From the NCBI GenBank assembly GCA_002319955.1, contig DCJS01000028.1:49671-59203 (forward strand): a stretch of DNA of 9,533 bases, given 5' to 3'. The DNA comes from Flavobacteriales bacterium UBA1694 (GTDB lineage Bacteria > Bacteroidota > Bacteroidia > Flavobacteriales > Weeksellaceae). The notes under the pieces are model-generated. The model was not told where the DNA came from and did no database searches. It saw only the letters and a program-made list of their open reading frames with translations. The translations under genes were made by a program, and so were the position numbers. Of the stretch, positions 1 through 5,961 are shown one piece after another. The first letter of the stretch is position 1. Every line of letters starts with the position of its first letter.

Positions 1-156
1 TTTGAGCCGGACATTCTTCCCTCTGCGCAGCATCTTGTAAGGCGCGCAGAACTCCGTTTTAAAGAAAATCAATTTGAAGATATCGCCTACTTTGAACCTT
101 TCTACCTCAAAGAATTTCAGGGCGTAAAAAAATCTGAGCTTAAAAAAAAGCCGTAG
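1..156 (+). CDS. tsaB: TsaB, tRNA threonylcarbamoyladenosine synthesis protein (3' end only)
   Basis: This is an open frame of 51 codons running in from the left edge and ending at TAG 154-156. It ends in the motif FEDIAYFEPFYLKEFQ followed by a lysine-rich tail. I recognise this as the C-terminus of Bacteroidota TsaB, where YxEPxYLKxF is conserved. TsaB is the inactive ASKHA-fold partner of TsaD in the cytoplasmic complex (with TsaC and TsaE) that makes t6A at position 37 of ANN-decoding tRNAs. Only the tail is present, so the nucleotide-binding fold cannot be inspected. The last codons (three Lys, Pro, stop) also form the U-tract and left arm of the terminator of the facing gene. The identification rests on the short C-terminal motif and is good but not certain. 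Confidence 0.8.
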   Translation, partial: FEPDILPSAQHLVRRAELRFKENQFEDIAYFEPFYLKEFQGVKKSELKKKP

Positions 157-171
157 TTTCAAACTACGGCT
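141..171 (-). terminator. Intrinsic terminator of the sugar dehydrogenase gene, overlapping the end of tsaB
   Basis: AGCCGTAG (149-156) and CTACGGCT (164-171) form a perfect 8-bp stem around TTTCAAA, whose ends can also pair. Read leftward, the stem is followed by eight T (the A-run 142-149). It lies 28 bases past the stop of the leftward gene. On the + strand the hairpin has no T-run after it, so it is mainly a leftward terminator. A second, imperfect hairpin at about 177-197 with a T-run at 201-206 could serve tsaB, but it is weak. Confidence 0.85.
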
Positions 172-198
172 GATATAAAAGCGCCTCAAAGCGTCTTT

Positions 199-1425
199 CT
201 ATTTTTTAGAAATTTTATAAAGTTTCCCACTGTCTGTGACCGCATAGAGATGGCCATCTTGTGCACTCAAAACGTCTCTAAATCGTTCTCCAGAGTCTGC
301 AAGGAGCCATTCTTCCCCAACAACCTTTTGGTTCTCAAGAACAAGGCGTATGATTTTTTTGCCACTTAGACAGCCAATAAATAAATTATTTTTCCATTCA
401 TCGATTGATCCGGTATAGAAGTCAATTCCACTTGGAGAAACGACGGGATCCCAGTAGTAAACAGGTTGGCTGTAACCTTCTTTCTGTGCAATTCCTTCTC
501 CAATGACCGCGCCACTGTATTCTCTTCCGTAAGTAATAATAGGCCAGCCATAGTTGAGACCTGGCTCGATTCGGTTAAGCTCGTCACCACCACGAGGGCC
601 AAACTCCGTTTCCCATAAATCTTGGGTTTCAGGGTGAAAGGCGAGTCCTTGGGGATTTCGGTGGCCAATGGAATAGATTTCAGGTTTCCATCCTTTGCCT
701 TGCCCAGTGGCTATGGCCGGATCTCCTTGCGGGGTGAGTTTTAAAATTTTCCCGATGTAAGCGCTACCATCTTGGGCAAGTGGACGCGTTTGACGGTCCG
801 AGCGCTCTCCCGTACTAACGTAGAGTGCGCCACTTTTGTCAAATATAAGGCGGCTGCCATAATGAAGTTTGCCGTCGTACACTGGAGTAGCACGAAATAT
901 AACTTCAATAGATTCGATGGATTTTTCATCAGGTGATAAGCTTCCTTTCGCGACGGACGTATGGTTTCCTCCATTGACCGGTTCCGAGTAGGACCAGTAG
1001 ATGAGTCGGTTTTGCGCGAAATTTGGATCTAAGGCAACATCAAGCAGGCCTCCTTGAGCCTTTGAATCCACAGCGGGCAGCCCCTCTATTTTGTGGCTCG
1101 TTTTTCCGTCTTGGCTCACCAAATACATCCACCCCTCCTTGTCGGTAATTAGAAAGCGAGAATCGGACATTTGAATGACAGCCCAAGGGCTGCCTAAGTC
1201 GGTGTTTAATACCTCCACAGTATAGGGGGTAGTCGTTTTGACGCCTTTAATTCGGGTCTGGCCGATGAAAGCGGGTTCTAGGTCGGTATTAGGGGAAGAG
1301 GTTTCTGGATTAACCTCAGAAAGCGATGGCGCGCTCGAATTTGAACCAAGCGTTGGGGTGCCATTCTGACAAGATAATAAAAGTGCCCCTAAAAAGGGTA
1401 AGCACAAAAGAGCTAGTTTTTTCAT
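199..1425 (-). CDS. PQQ-dependent sugar dehydrogenase family lipoprotein (GSDH domain)
   Basis: This 408-aa protein of the soluble glucose/sorbosone dehydrogenase family (PF07995, like E. coli YliI/Asd) oxidises the aldehyde carbon of sugars using pyrroloquinoline quinone. It begins with a lipoprotein signal (MKKLALLCL...) and lipobox LLLSC with Cys19, then a Ser/Thr/Pro-rich linker to about residue 55. Family blocks follow in order: SPWAVIQM (79-86), GGLLDVALDPNF (125-136), LHYGSRLIF (187-195), YVSTGERSD (202-210), IGHRNPQGLAF (253-263), EFGPRGGDELN (274-284), NYGWP (291-295) and SPSGIDFY (330-337). By analogy with Acinetobacter sGDH, His188 would be the catalytic base and Arg256 a PQQ contact; this is inferred from motifs. 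The protein is probably anchored facing the periplasm or cell exterior. No PQQ synthesis genes are nearby, so the cofactor may be scavenged. The gene appears to be transcribed alone. The sugar substrate cannot be read from the sequence. Confidence 0.9.
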   Translation of the reverse strand: MKKLALLCLPFLGALLLSCQNGTPTLGSNSSAPSLSEVNPETSSPNTDLEPAFIGQTRIKGVKTTTPYTVEVLNTDLGSPWAVIQMSDSRFLITDKEGWMYLVSQDGKTSHKIEGLPAVDSKAQGGLLDVALDPNFAQNRLIYWSYSEPVNGGNHTSVAKGSLSPDEKSIESIEVIFRATPVYDGKLHYGSRLIFDKSGALYVSTGERSDRQTRPLAQDGSAYIGKILKLTPQGDPAIATGQGKGWKPEIYSIGHRNPQGLAFHPETQDLWETEFGPRGGDELNRIEPGLNYGWPIITYGREYSGAVIGEGIAQKEGYSQPVYYWDPVVSPSGIDFYTGSIDEWKNNLFIGCLSGKKIIRLVLENQKVVGEEWLLADSGERFRDVLSAQDGHLYAVTDSGKLYKISKK

Positions 1426-1534
1426 AATGCAAAGGAAAAATTATACCTCCTAAATTTATGAAAAATTTTCGTAGTAGTAGGACTTGGACTGCATTGAAAA
1501 TCAGATGGCAAGCTTTGAGGACTTTCAAAACTGT

Positions 1535-1560
1535 AAAAACGCCTTTGCACGGCAAAGGGC
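1535..1560 (-). terminator. Probable intrinsic terminator of the small lipoprotein gene
   Basis: CCTTTGC (1542-1548) and GCAAAGG (1552-1558) form a 7-bp stem with a 3-base loop. It extends by one more G-C pair (1541/1560) across a bulged G. Read leftward, it is followed by five T (A-run 1535-1539). It lies 18 bases beyond the stop of the leftward 1578-1958 gene and before the start region of the sugar dehydrogenase gene, so it separates the two units. Confidence 0.7.
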
Positions 1561-1577
1561 AGAAGCTAAACGGCGTG

Positions 1578-1958
1578 TTAGTTTTCCTTTAAAATAAACT
1601 CGACGGGCTTAAAAACTTCCGTTGAGTCCCCTTTAAAGAGAATTCCATTTGGAGATTCAACCACAATTGGTCTAAAACCTAAGACAACTCGGGATTCAGC
1701 CAAAATCCGTAGATGGTAAATAAGTCCATTTTTTTCCTCTGGTTGAACCGCATGTTTAAGTCGGTTAATAACCACAGATTCAGGAACCATTTTATCATGA
1801 GTTAATTCAAAATCAACAAGATACCCCTTTTCAGTCCCTTCGTTGAAAGACTGGTAGGTTGCGTTTTTTACAGAAGGAACATCTGATGTTTTACAGGATA
1901 AACACACGGTTGAGAGAATTATTATTAGAAATGACTTTGTTATTTTACTTATTTTCAT
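1578..1958 (-). CDS. Small lipoprotein of unknown function
   Basis: This 126-aa protein begins with a classic lipoprotein signal: KISKITK, a hydrophobic core, and lipobox CLSC with Cys22. The mature part is about 100 residues with alternating polar and hydrophobic stretches (YLVDFELT, ESVVINRL, YHLRIL, SRVVLGFRPIVVE, FKPVEFILK), suggesting a compact beta-rich fold. There are no Cys pairs or catalytic motifs I recognise. Small beta-rich lipoproteins are common in Bacteroidota, but I cannot name a family. It has its own candidate promoter and terminator. It is divergent from the S41 peptidase gene across 50 bp, which allows coordinated expression but does not show it. The start is set by the signal peptide. 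The gene call is solid because of the signal peptide and terminator; the function is unknown. Confidence 0.8.
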   Translation of the reverse strand: MKISKITKSFLIIILSTVCLSCKTSDVPSVKNATYQSFNEGTEKGYLVDFELTHDKMVPESVVINRLKHAVQPEEKNGLIYHLRILAESRVVLGFRPIVVESPNGILFKGDSTEVFKPVEFILKEN

Positions 1959-1987
1959 ATTTTTACGCTCTAGTGTTTGCTATTTAA

Positions 1988-1995
1988 CAAAACTA
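1988..1995 (-). promoter_or_regulatory. Candidate -7 box (TAGTTTTG) of the small lipoprotein gene
   Basis: Read leftward, 1995-1988 is TAGTTTTG, a full match to the Bacteroidota -7 consensus TAnnTTTG, with 29 bases between it and the ATG at 1958. No TTG is seen at the usual upstream distance, which would fall inside the start of the divergent peptidase gene. The match is to one element only. Confidence 0.4.
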
Positions 1996-2008
1996 GTAAA
2001 TTTAAGAT

Positions 2009-3595
2009 ATGAAAACGTGGAAATTTAAAAAAATCGCTTTAACATCACTTACGGCCCTTGCCATACTTGCAAGCTGCTCGCGTGAGGATCCAGATCCAAA
2101 ACCGGATCCAAAACCAGTTCCAGAGCCGCCGGTCACCACAATCACGCCAGATAAGGTGAATGATTTTGTGTGGAAGGCCATGAACTCTTGGTACTATTGG
2201 CAAAAAAATGTACCCGAATTAGGGGATTCGAAATATGCCACACCGAATGATTATGCAACTTTCATTAATGGAAAGAGTCCAGACAAACTGTTTTATAGTT
2301 TGCTTTTTGACTATGGGACCACCGATCAATTTTCCTGGATTGAAAACAATAATGAGATTGTATCGAAAGCCCAATATGTGGCAGAAGAGCAGTCAAGTAC
2401 AGGTCTAGAAATAGCTGTTTTAGGTAAAGGCGGTGGTTCAGCGAACTACGTCGCGTTAGTGAACTATGTCATTAAAGATTCTAGCGCGGATAAAGCAGGC
2501 CTTAAACGGGGTGATGTAATCACTAAAGTCAATGGGCAGCACTTAACTGGATCCAATTATTCGCAATTGTTTGGGAGTTCTTTTTCTATCACCCGAGCAG
2601 CAGCAGCCTCTTATGATGATAAAACAGGCATCATTTCAACCACTGATGGGACCGAGTCCATAGCGATCACTAAAACGATGATAGAAGAAAACCCAATTGC
2701 CCACTACCAAGTCTTTAAAGAGGCAGGCAAAACCATTGGGTATTTAGTGTATAACGGCTTTAAAATAGACTATAACGATGAATTGAACGAACAGTTCGCG
2801 CAAATGAAACGCGACGGCGTTACAGAACTTATTTTAGATTTACGTTATAACGGTGGGGGGTCCTTAGCCACGGCTTTAGGTCTAGCACAAATGATCAACG
2901 GGTCATACACCGGTCAGGATTACGTGTTTATGGATTTTAACGACAAGCATAATAATTACGACGGCTTTGATAAGCTACAAGATAAGATTAGCATTTACAA
3001 TGTTGTGGATGGGCACCAGGAAGCCACAGGTGAAATTCAGCAAATTAACAGTTTGTCCCTAAGTAAAATATACGCTTTAGTTTCGTTCCAAACGGCCTCT
3101 GCTAGTGAGCTTACTGTAACGAGTTTAAAGAAATTTATTGACGTAGAAGTTATCGGGTATCTAACGGTAGGGAAATTTGTTGGCTCCCACACGCTATACG
3201 ATTCGCCCACTTCTGACTTCTTAAATTTCGATAACCGAAACAAAGACCATAAATGGCAATTGCAACCCATTACGTTTGCTTATTATAACAAGGACAAGGA
3301 TCCGTACCCAACCGTGAAGTTGGGTGATGGTACGGTGGTACCGGGAATTCTTCCAAGCGGAGCAAATTTTATTTCCCCATTCGAGTGGGTAGGTAAAGTG
3401 AAGGAGTTTGGGAATCCAAGCGATCCTGAACTTGGACGCGCCCTTGAGATTATTACGGGAAATACCAATACGGCTAAAACCATGAGAAACCGCGCGATTC
3501 TTACCAATCGAGACGCTAATAGAATGCACGGCAAACCGCTGAGCGCTGCCAAAGGATTGTATATTACCGATGTGAAAAAGTACCTTAACAAGTAG
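2009..3595 (+). CDS. PDZ-containing S41 family (C-terminal processing-like) lipoprotein peptidase
   Basis: This 528-aa serine peptidase of the S41/CtpA class cleaves proteins in the envelope. It begins with a lipoprotein signal with lipobox LASC (Cys23), then a Pro/Asp/Lys linker (about 25-41) encoded partly by a 12-bp tandem repeat at 2093-2116. The N-terminal helical domain typical of Bacteroidota S41 proteins follows (about 47-115, VNDFVWKAMNSWYYW). Next is a PDZ domain (about 130-190, with GLKRGDVITKVNG) and the protease core (about 240-430). The core carries ILDLRYNGGG (275-284), nucleophile Ser364 in TASASEL, and Lys389 in TVGK exactly 25 residues later. That is the Ser-Lys spacing of E. 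coli Tsp (S430/K455), so it is probably active. A tail of about 90 residues follows. A weak promoter is possible (TTTG 1936-1939, 18 nt, then TAttTTTa 1958-1965). The gene is monocistronic with a strong terminator. The substrate is unknown. Confidence 0.92.
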   Translation: MKTWKFKKIALTSLTALAILASCSREDPDPKPDPKPVPEPPVTTITPDKVNDFVWKAMNSWYYWQKNVPELGDSKYATPNDYATFINGKSPDKLFYSLLFDYGTTDQFSWIENNNEIVSKAQYVAEEQSSTGLEIAVLGKGGGSANYVALVNYVIKDSSADKAGLKRGDVITKVNGQHLTGSNYSQLFGSSFSITRAAAASYDDKTGIISTTDGTESIAITKTMIEENPIAHYQVFKEAGKTIGYLVYNGFKIDYNDELNEQFAQMKRDGVTELILDLRYNGGGSLATALGLAQMINGSYTGQDYVFMDFNDKHNNYDGFDKLQDKISIYNVVDGHQEATGEIQQINSLSLSKIYALVSFQTASASELTVTSLKKFIDVEVIGYLTVGKFVGSHTLYDSPTSDFLNFDNRNKDHKWQLQPITFAYYNKDKDPYPTVKLGDGTVVPGILPSGANFISPFEWVGKVKEFGNPSDPELGRALEIITGNTNTAKTMRNRAILTNRDANRMHGKPLSAAKGLYITDVKKYLNK

Positions 3596-3610
3596 TTTTT
3601 TAAACCCTTC

Positions 3611-3645
3611 AAAAAGCTTCGGAGTTAATCTGAAGCTTTTTTTTT
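3611..3645 (+). terminator. Strong intrinsic terminator after the S41 peptidase gene
   Basis: AAAAAGCTTCGGA (3611-3623) pairs with TCTGAAGCTTTTT (3629-3641) through one G-T wobble, around the loop GTTAA. The right arm runs into nine consecutive T (3637-3645). It starts 15 bases after the peptidase stop and separates that gene from uvrB. Confidence 0.92.
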
Positions 3646-3650
3646 GCGTA

Positions 3651-3678
3651 TTGGGCCGCATTCTTTTTTGTACTTTTG
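3651..3678 (+). promoter_or_regulatory. Candidate Bacteroidota-type promoter of uvrB
   Basis: TACTTTTG at 3671-3678 matches the -7 consensus TAnnTTTG in full. A TTG at 3651-3653 lies 17 nt upstream, within but at the short end of the spacing known for this sigma factor. A TTTG at 3643-3646 (24 nt) overlaps the preceding terminator. Transcription would start around 3683-3686, giving a leader of about 40 nt to the uvrB ATG. Confidence 0.6.
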
Positions 3679-3682
3679 CTTT

Positions 3683-3707
3683 GTGCTTGAACCGAAGTTC
3701 AAAGCAC
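3683..3707 (+). promoter_or_regulatory. Palindrome at the uvrB transcription start: LexA-like operator or 5' mRNA hairpin
   Basis: TTGAAC-CGAA-GTTCAA (3687-3702) is a perfect 6+6 palindrome. It is extended by GTGC/GCAC (3683-3686 and 3704-3707) with one unpaired A. The core GAAC-N4-GTTC has the form of the LexA box known from Bacillus and actinobacteria. It lies just after the -7 box of uvrB, a classical SOS gene, where a bound repressor would block transcription. As RNA it would form a roughly 10-bp stem with a CGAA loop at the very 5' end of the transcript. The structure is seen directly. LexA binding is inference, since the LexA site of this organism is not known to me. Confidence 0.45.
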
Positions 3708-3726
3708 TCTTGTTACCCTTCTACTT

Positions 3727-5721
3727 ATGGATTTTAAACTGCAATCGGAATTTCAACCTACAGGCGATCAGCCTCAAGCCATTGAAAAATTAACGAAAGG
3801 AATCGACCTTGGAGAGAAATTTCAAACACTCCTCGGGGTGACGGGCTCTGGAAAGACCTTTACCATTGCAAACCTCGTACAGAATATACAAAGGCCAACC
3901 ATTGTGCTTGCCCACAATAAAACATTGGCTGCCCAGCTTTATATGGAGTTTAAGGAGTTTTTTCCTGATAATGCCGTCGAGTATTTTGTTTCGTACTACG
4001 ACTATTACCAGCCTGAGGCTTATATTGCTCGAACAGGTACGTATATTGAGAAGGATCTAAGTATAAATGAGGAGGTCGAAAAGCTACGATTGGCTGCCAC
4101 AGCAAGCTTGCTTTCGGGCCGTCGAGATGTCTTAATTGTAGCCTCTGTATCCTGTATTTACGGGATTGGAAACCCCACGGAGTTTCATAAATCTCTAATT
4201 ACACTGGATGTGGGTGAAAAATTAACTAGAACCTCGCTCCTGCATTCTTTAGTGAACGCACTCTACGCACGAACACTTAATGAATTTCAGCGCGGAACGT
4301 TTCGGGTGAAGGGTGATGTCGTTGATGTGTATCCTGCGTATGCCGATAACGGGATTCGTATTCAGTTTTATGGGGATGAGATTGAAAAAATTCAATCGTT
4401 TGACCCCGTAACGGGTAGTGTCACGGCAAACTTTGAGAAAGTCCAGATTTATCCAGCGAATTTATTTGTGACTTCTAAAGAGACCCTTAATGGGGCGGTT
4501 AGAGAAATTCAAGACGATTTGATGGAGCAAGTTGACTTCTTCGAAAAAATAGATAAGCCTTTAGAAGCAAAACGTCTAAAGGAACGTACGGAGCTTGATT
4601 TAGAGATGATCAAAGAACTTGGGTACTGCTCTGGCATTGAGAATTATTCTCGGTATTTAGACGGGAGGCTCCCTGGAACAAGACCCTTTTGTTTATTAGA
4701 CTATTTTCCAAGCGACTACCTAATGGTGATCGATGAAAGTCACGCCACGATTCCCCAAGTGCATGCCATGTTTGGCGGGGATCGAAGCCGAAAGGAGTCC
4801 CTTGTTGAATTTGGCTTTAGGCTCCCTGCGGCCATGGACAACAGACCTTTAAAGTTTGAAGAGTTCGAAGGGATACAGAATCAGGTTGTATTTGTATCAG
4901 CCACCCCTGCCGATTATGAACTAGAGAAAACGGGAGGCGCTTATATCGAGCAAATTATTCGACCTACGGGCCTACTGGATCCGATTATTGAAGTGAGACC
5001 TACTGAAAATCAAATTGATGATTTAATGGAGGAGATTCAAAGGAGAACCGAGCTTGATGAGCGGGTTCTTGTGACGACACTTACCAAAAAAATGGCGGAG
5101 GAACTTAGTAAATACTTTACAAAATACGGTATTCGATGCCGCTACATTCACTCGGATGTCGAGACCTTAGAACGTATCCAGATCATGCAAGATTTGCGCA
5201 CCGGCGTCTTTGATGCGCTTATCGGAGTCAACCTTTTACGAGAAGGCTTAGATCTACCAGAAGTGTCCTTAGTGGCCATTTTAGATGCCGACAAAGAAGG
5301 AATGCTTCGCTCGCGCCGATCCATGATTCAGACCGTAGGGCGCGCAGCGAGAAATCTAAATGGGATGGCAATTCTGTACGCCGATAAAATGACTAAAAGC
5401 ATGCGGGCGACCATTGATGAGACCAATTATAGAAGAGAAAAACAAAGTGATTACAACAAAACTCATGGAATTACACCAAGGCAAATCGTAAAAAAGATCT
5501 CTGATCAACTTGTTGGGAGCGCTAGGGATTTCCCAGAGGAAAAGTACACTCAGCGTGAGATTTTAAGAGAAGTGGAAAAAATAAAGACCAGCCACTCGCC
5601 ACAGGAACTGCGTACACTACTTGAGGCAAAGGAACTTGAAATGAAAGCGGCCGCAAAAAATTTAGATTTTATTCTAGCGGCGAAAATTCGAGATGAGATA
5701 AAAGCCTTGACTCCGGACTAA
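3727..5721 (+). CDS. uvrB: UvrB, excinuclease ABC subunit B
   Basis: This 664-aa protein is full length (E. coli UvrB has 673). In nucleotide excision repair UvrB receives damaged DNA from UvrA, verifies the lesion by strand insertion, and recruits UvrC for dual incision. Visible motifs in order are: Walker A GVTGSGKT (37-44), the beta-hairpin YDYYQPEAYIARTGTYIEKD (91-110), DESH motif II (336-339), SATP motif III (391-394), GVNLLREGLDLPEVSL motif V (500-515), QTVGRAARN motif VI (535-543), and a C-terminal UVR helical hairpin (about 625-660) that contacts UvrC. The ATG at 3727 matches the family start. There is no Shine-Dalgarno. The gene has its own promoter and a palindrome at the predicted transcription start that may be an SOS operator. 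The stop codon overlaps that of the convergent DUF3820 gene. The hairpin tip has Ala-Arg where Pro-Ser stands in E. coli. Confidence 0.98.
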   Translation: MDFKLQSEFQPTGDQPQAIEKLTKGIDLGEKFQTLLGVTGSGKTFTIANLVQNIQRPTIVLAHNKTLAAQLYMEFKEFFPDNAVEYFVSYYDYYQPEAYIARTGTYIEKDLSINEEVEKLRLAATASLLSGRRDVLIVASVSCIYGIGNPTEFHKSLITLDVGEKLTRTSLLHSLVNALYARTLNEFQRGTFRVKGDVVDVYPAYADNGIRIQFYGDEIEKIQSFDPVTGSVTANFEKVQIYPANLFVTSKETLNGAVREIQDDLMEQVDFFEKIDKPLEAKRLKERTELDLEMIKELGYCSGIENYSRYLDGRLPGTRPFCLLDYFPSDYLMVIDESHATIPQVHAMFGGDRSRKESLVEFGFRLPAAMDNRPLKFEEFEGIQNQVVFVSATPADYELEKTGGAYIEQIIRPTGLLDPIIEVRPTENQIDDLMEEIQRRTELDERVLVTTLTKKMAEELSKYFTKYGIRCRYIHSDVETLERIQIMQDLRTGVFDALIGVNLLREGLDLPEVSLVAILDADKEGMLRSRRSMIQTVGRAARNLNGMAILYADKMTKSMRATIDETNYRREKQSDYNKTHGITPRQIVKKISDQLVGSARDFPEEKYTQREILREVEKIKTSHSPQELRTLLEAKELEMKAAAKNLDFILAAKIRDEIKALTPD

Positions 5722-5726
5722 AGGGC
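5700..5726 (-). terminator. Weak candidate terminator at the convergent gene ends
   Basis: Read leftward, GCCCTT (5726-5721) can pair with AAGGC (5708-5704) with one bulged C, and TTTT (5703-5700) follows. The stem is only 5 bp around a 12-base loop, and it lies across the overlapping stops of the DUF3820 gene and uvrB. It may be chance. No better leftward terminator is visible here. Confidence 0.28.
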
Positions 5727-5957
5727 TCTAAATTCCCCAGCTCTTAAGCGCGCTTTTATCGGAATCAGAAGTTCAGTCAATCCATTAAGTTTAATTTCAT
5801 AAATGGTTGAAAGGAGCATGCCCAATTTCCCAGGAGGCATTCCTTTTCGATGAAACCATTCTAAGTAGGAGATGGGAAGATCGCACAGAAGAGACTCTTT
5901 ATATTTGCCAAATGGCATTTTGACGCGACAAAGGTCTATGAGTACTGTAGGATCCAC
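5718..5957 (-). CDS. DUF3820 family small protein
   Basis: This 79-aa protein matches the DUF3820 family (PF12843 from memory): an N-terminal DPxxLIDL, MPFGKYKESLLCDLP (14-28), YLEWFHRKG (31-39) and YEIKLNGL (53-60). The family's function is not established. Its FGKYKG...P..YL.W core resembles the C-terminal module of ExoX-type exonucleases, a similarity from memory that suggests but does not prove a nucleic-acid link. It is probably cytoplasmic, with no signal or membrane segment. The start is GTG at 5957: an in-frame stop lies at 5970-5972, the family begins at about this Asp-Pro, and the next ATG (Met14) would cut into the conserved core. The GTG is only 4 nt after the stop of the permease gene, so coupled translation is likely. 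The 3' end overlaps uvrB by 4 bases. Confidence 0.85.
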   Translation of the reverse strand: MDPTVLIDLCRVKMPFGKYKESLLCDLPISYLEWFHRKGMPPGKLGMLLSTIYEIKLNGLTELLIPIKARLRAGEFRAL

Positions 5958-5961
5958 TGAA

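Noticed and set aside
585..602. GGDEL motif in the 199-1425 product, resembling the diguanylate cyclase GGDEF signature
   Set aside because: It lies inside the EFGPRGGDELN block of PQQ sugar dehydrogenases, and no other GGDEF-domain feature is present.
1447..1451. GGAGG on the minus strand upstream of the sugar dehydrogenase gene, like a Shine-Dalgarno
   Set aside because: It lies over 20 bases before the ATG at 1425, too far for a ribosome binding site, and no other gene here uses one.
1971..1979. TAGTGTTTG before the S41 peptidase start as a -7 box
   Set aside because: It has three rather than two bases between TA and TTTG, and no TTG at the right distance upstream.
2093..2116. Two near-identical 12-bp tandem units (GATCCAAAACCG/A)
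   Set aside because: They encode the Asp-Pro-Lys-Pro linker behind the lipoprotein cysteine of the S41 peptidase. This is a normal low-complexity tether, not a separate repeat element.
3221..3661. Open frames on the minus strand across the end of the S41 peptidase gene
   Set aside because: They are antisense to conserved peptidase sequence and run through its terminator, with no recognisable family.
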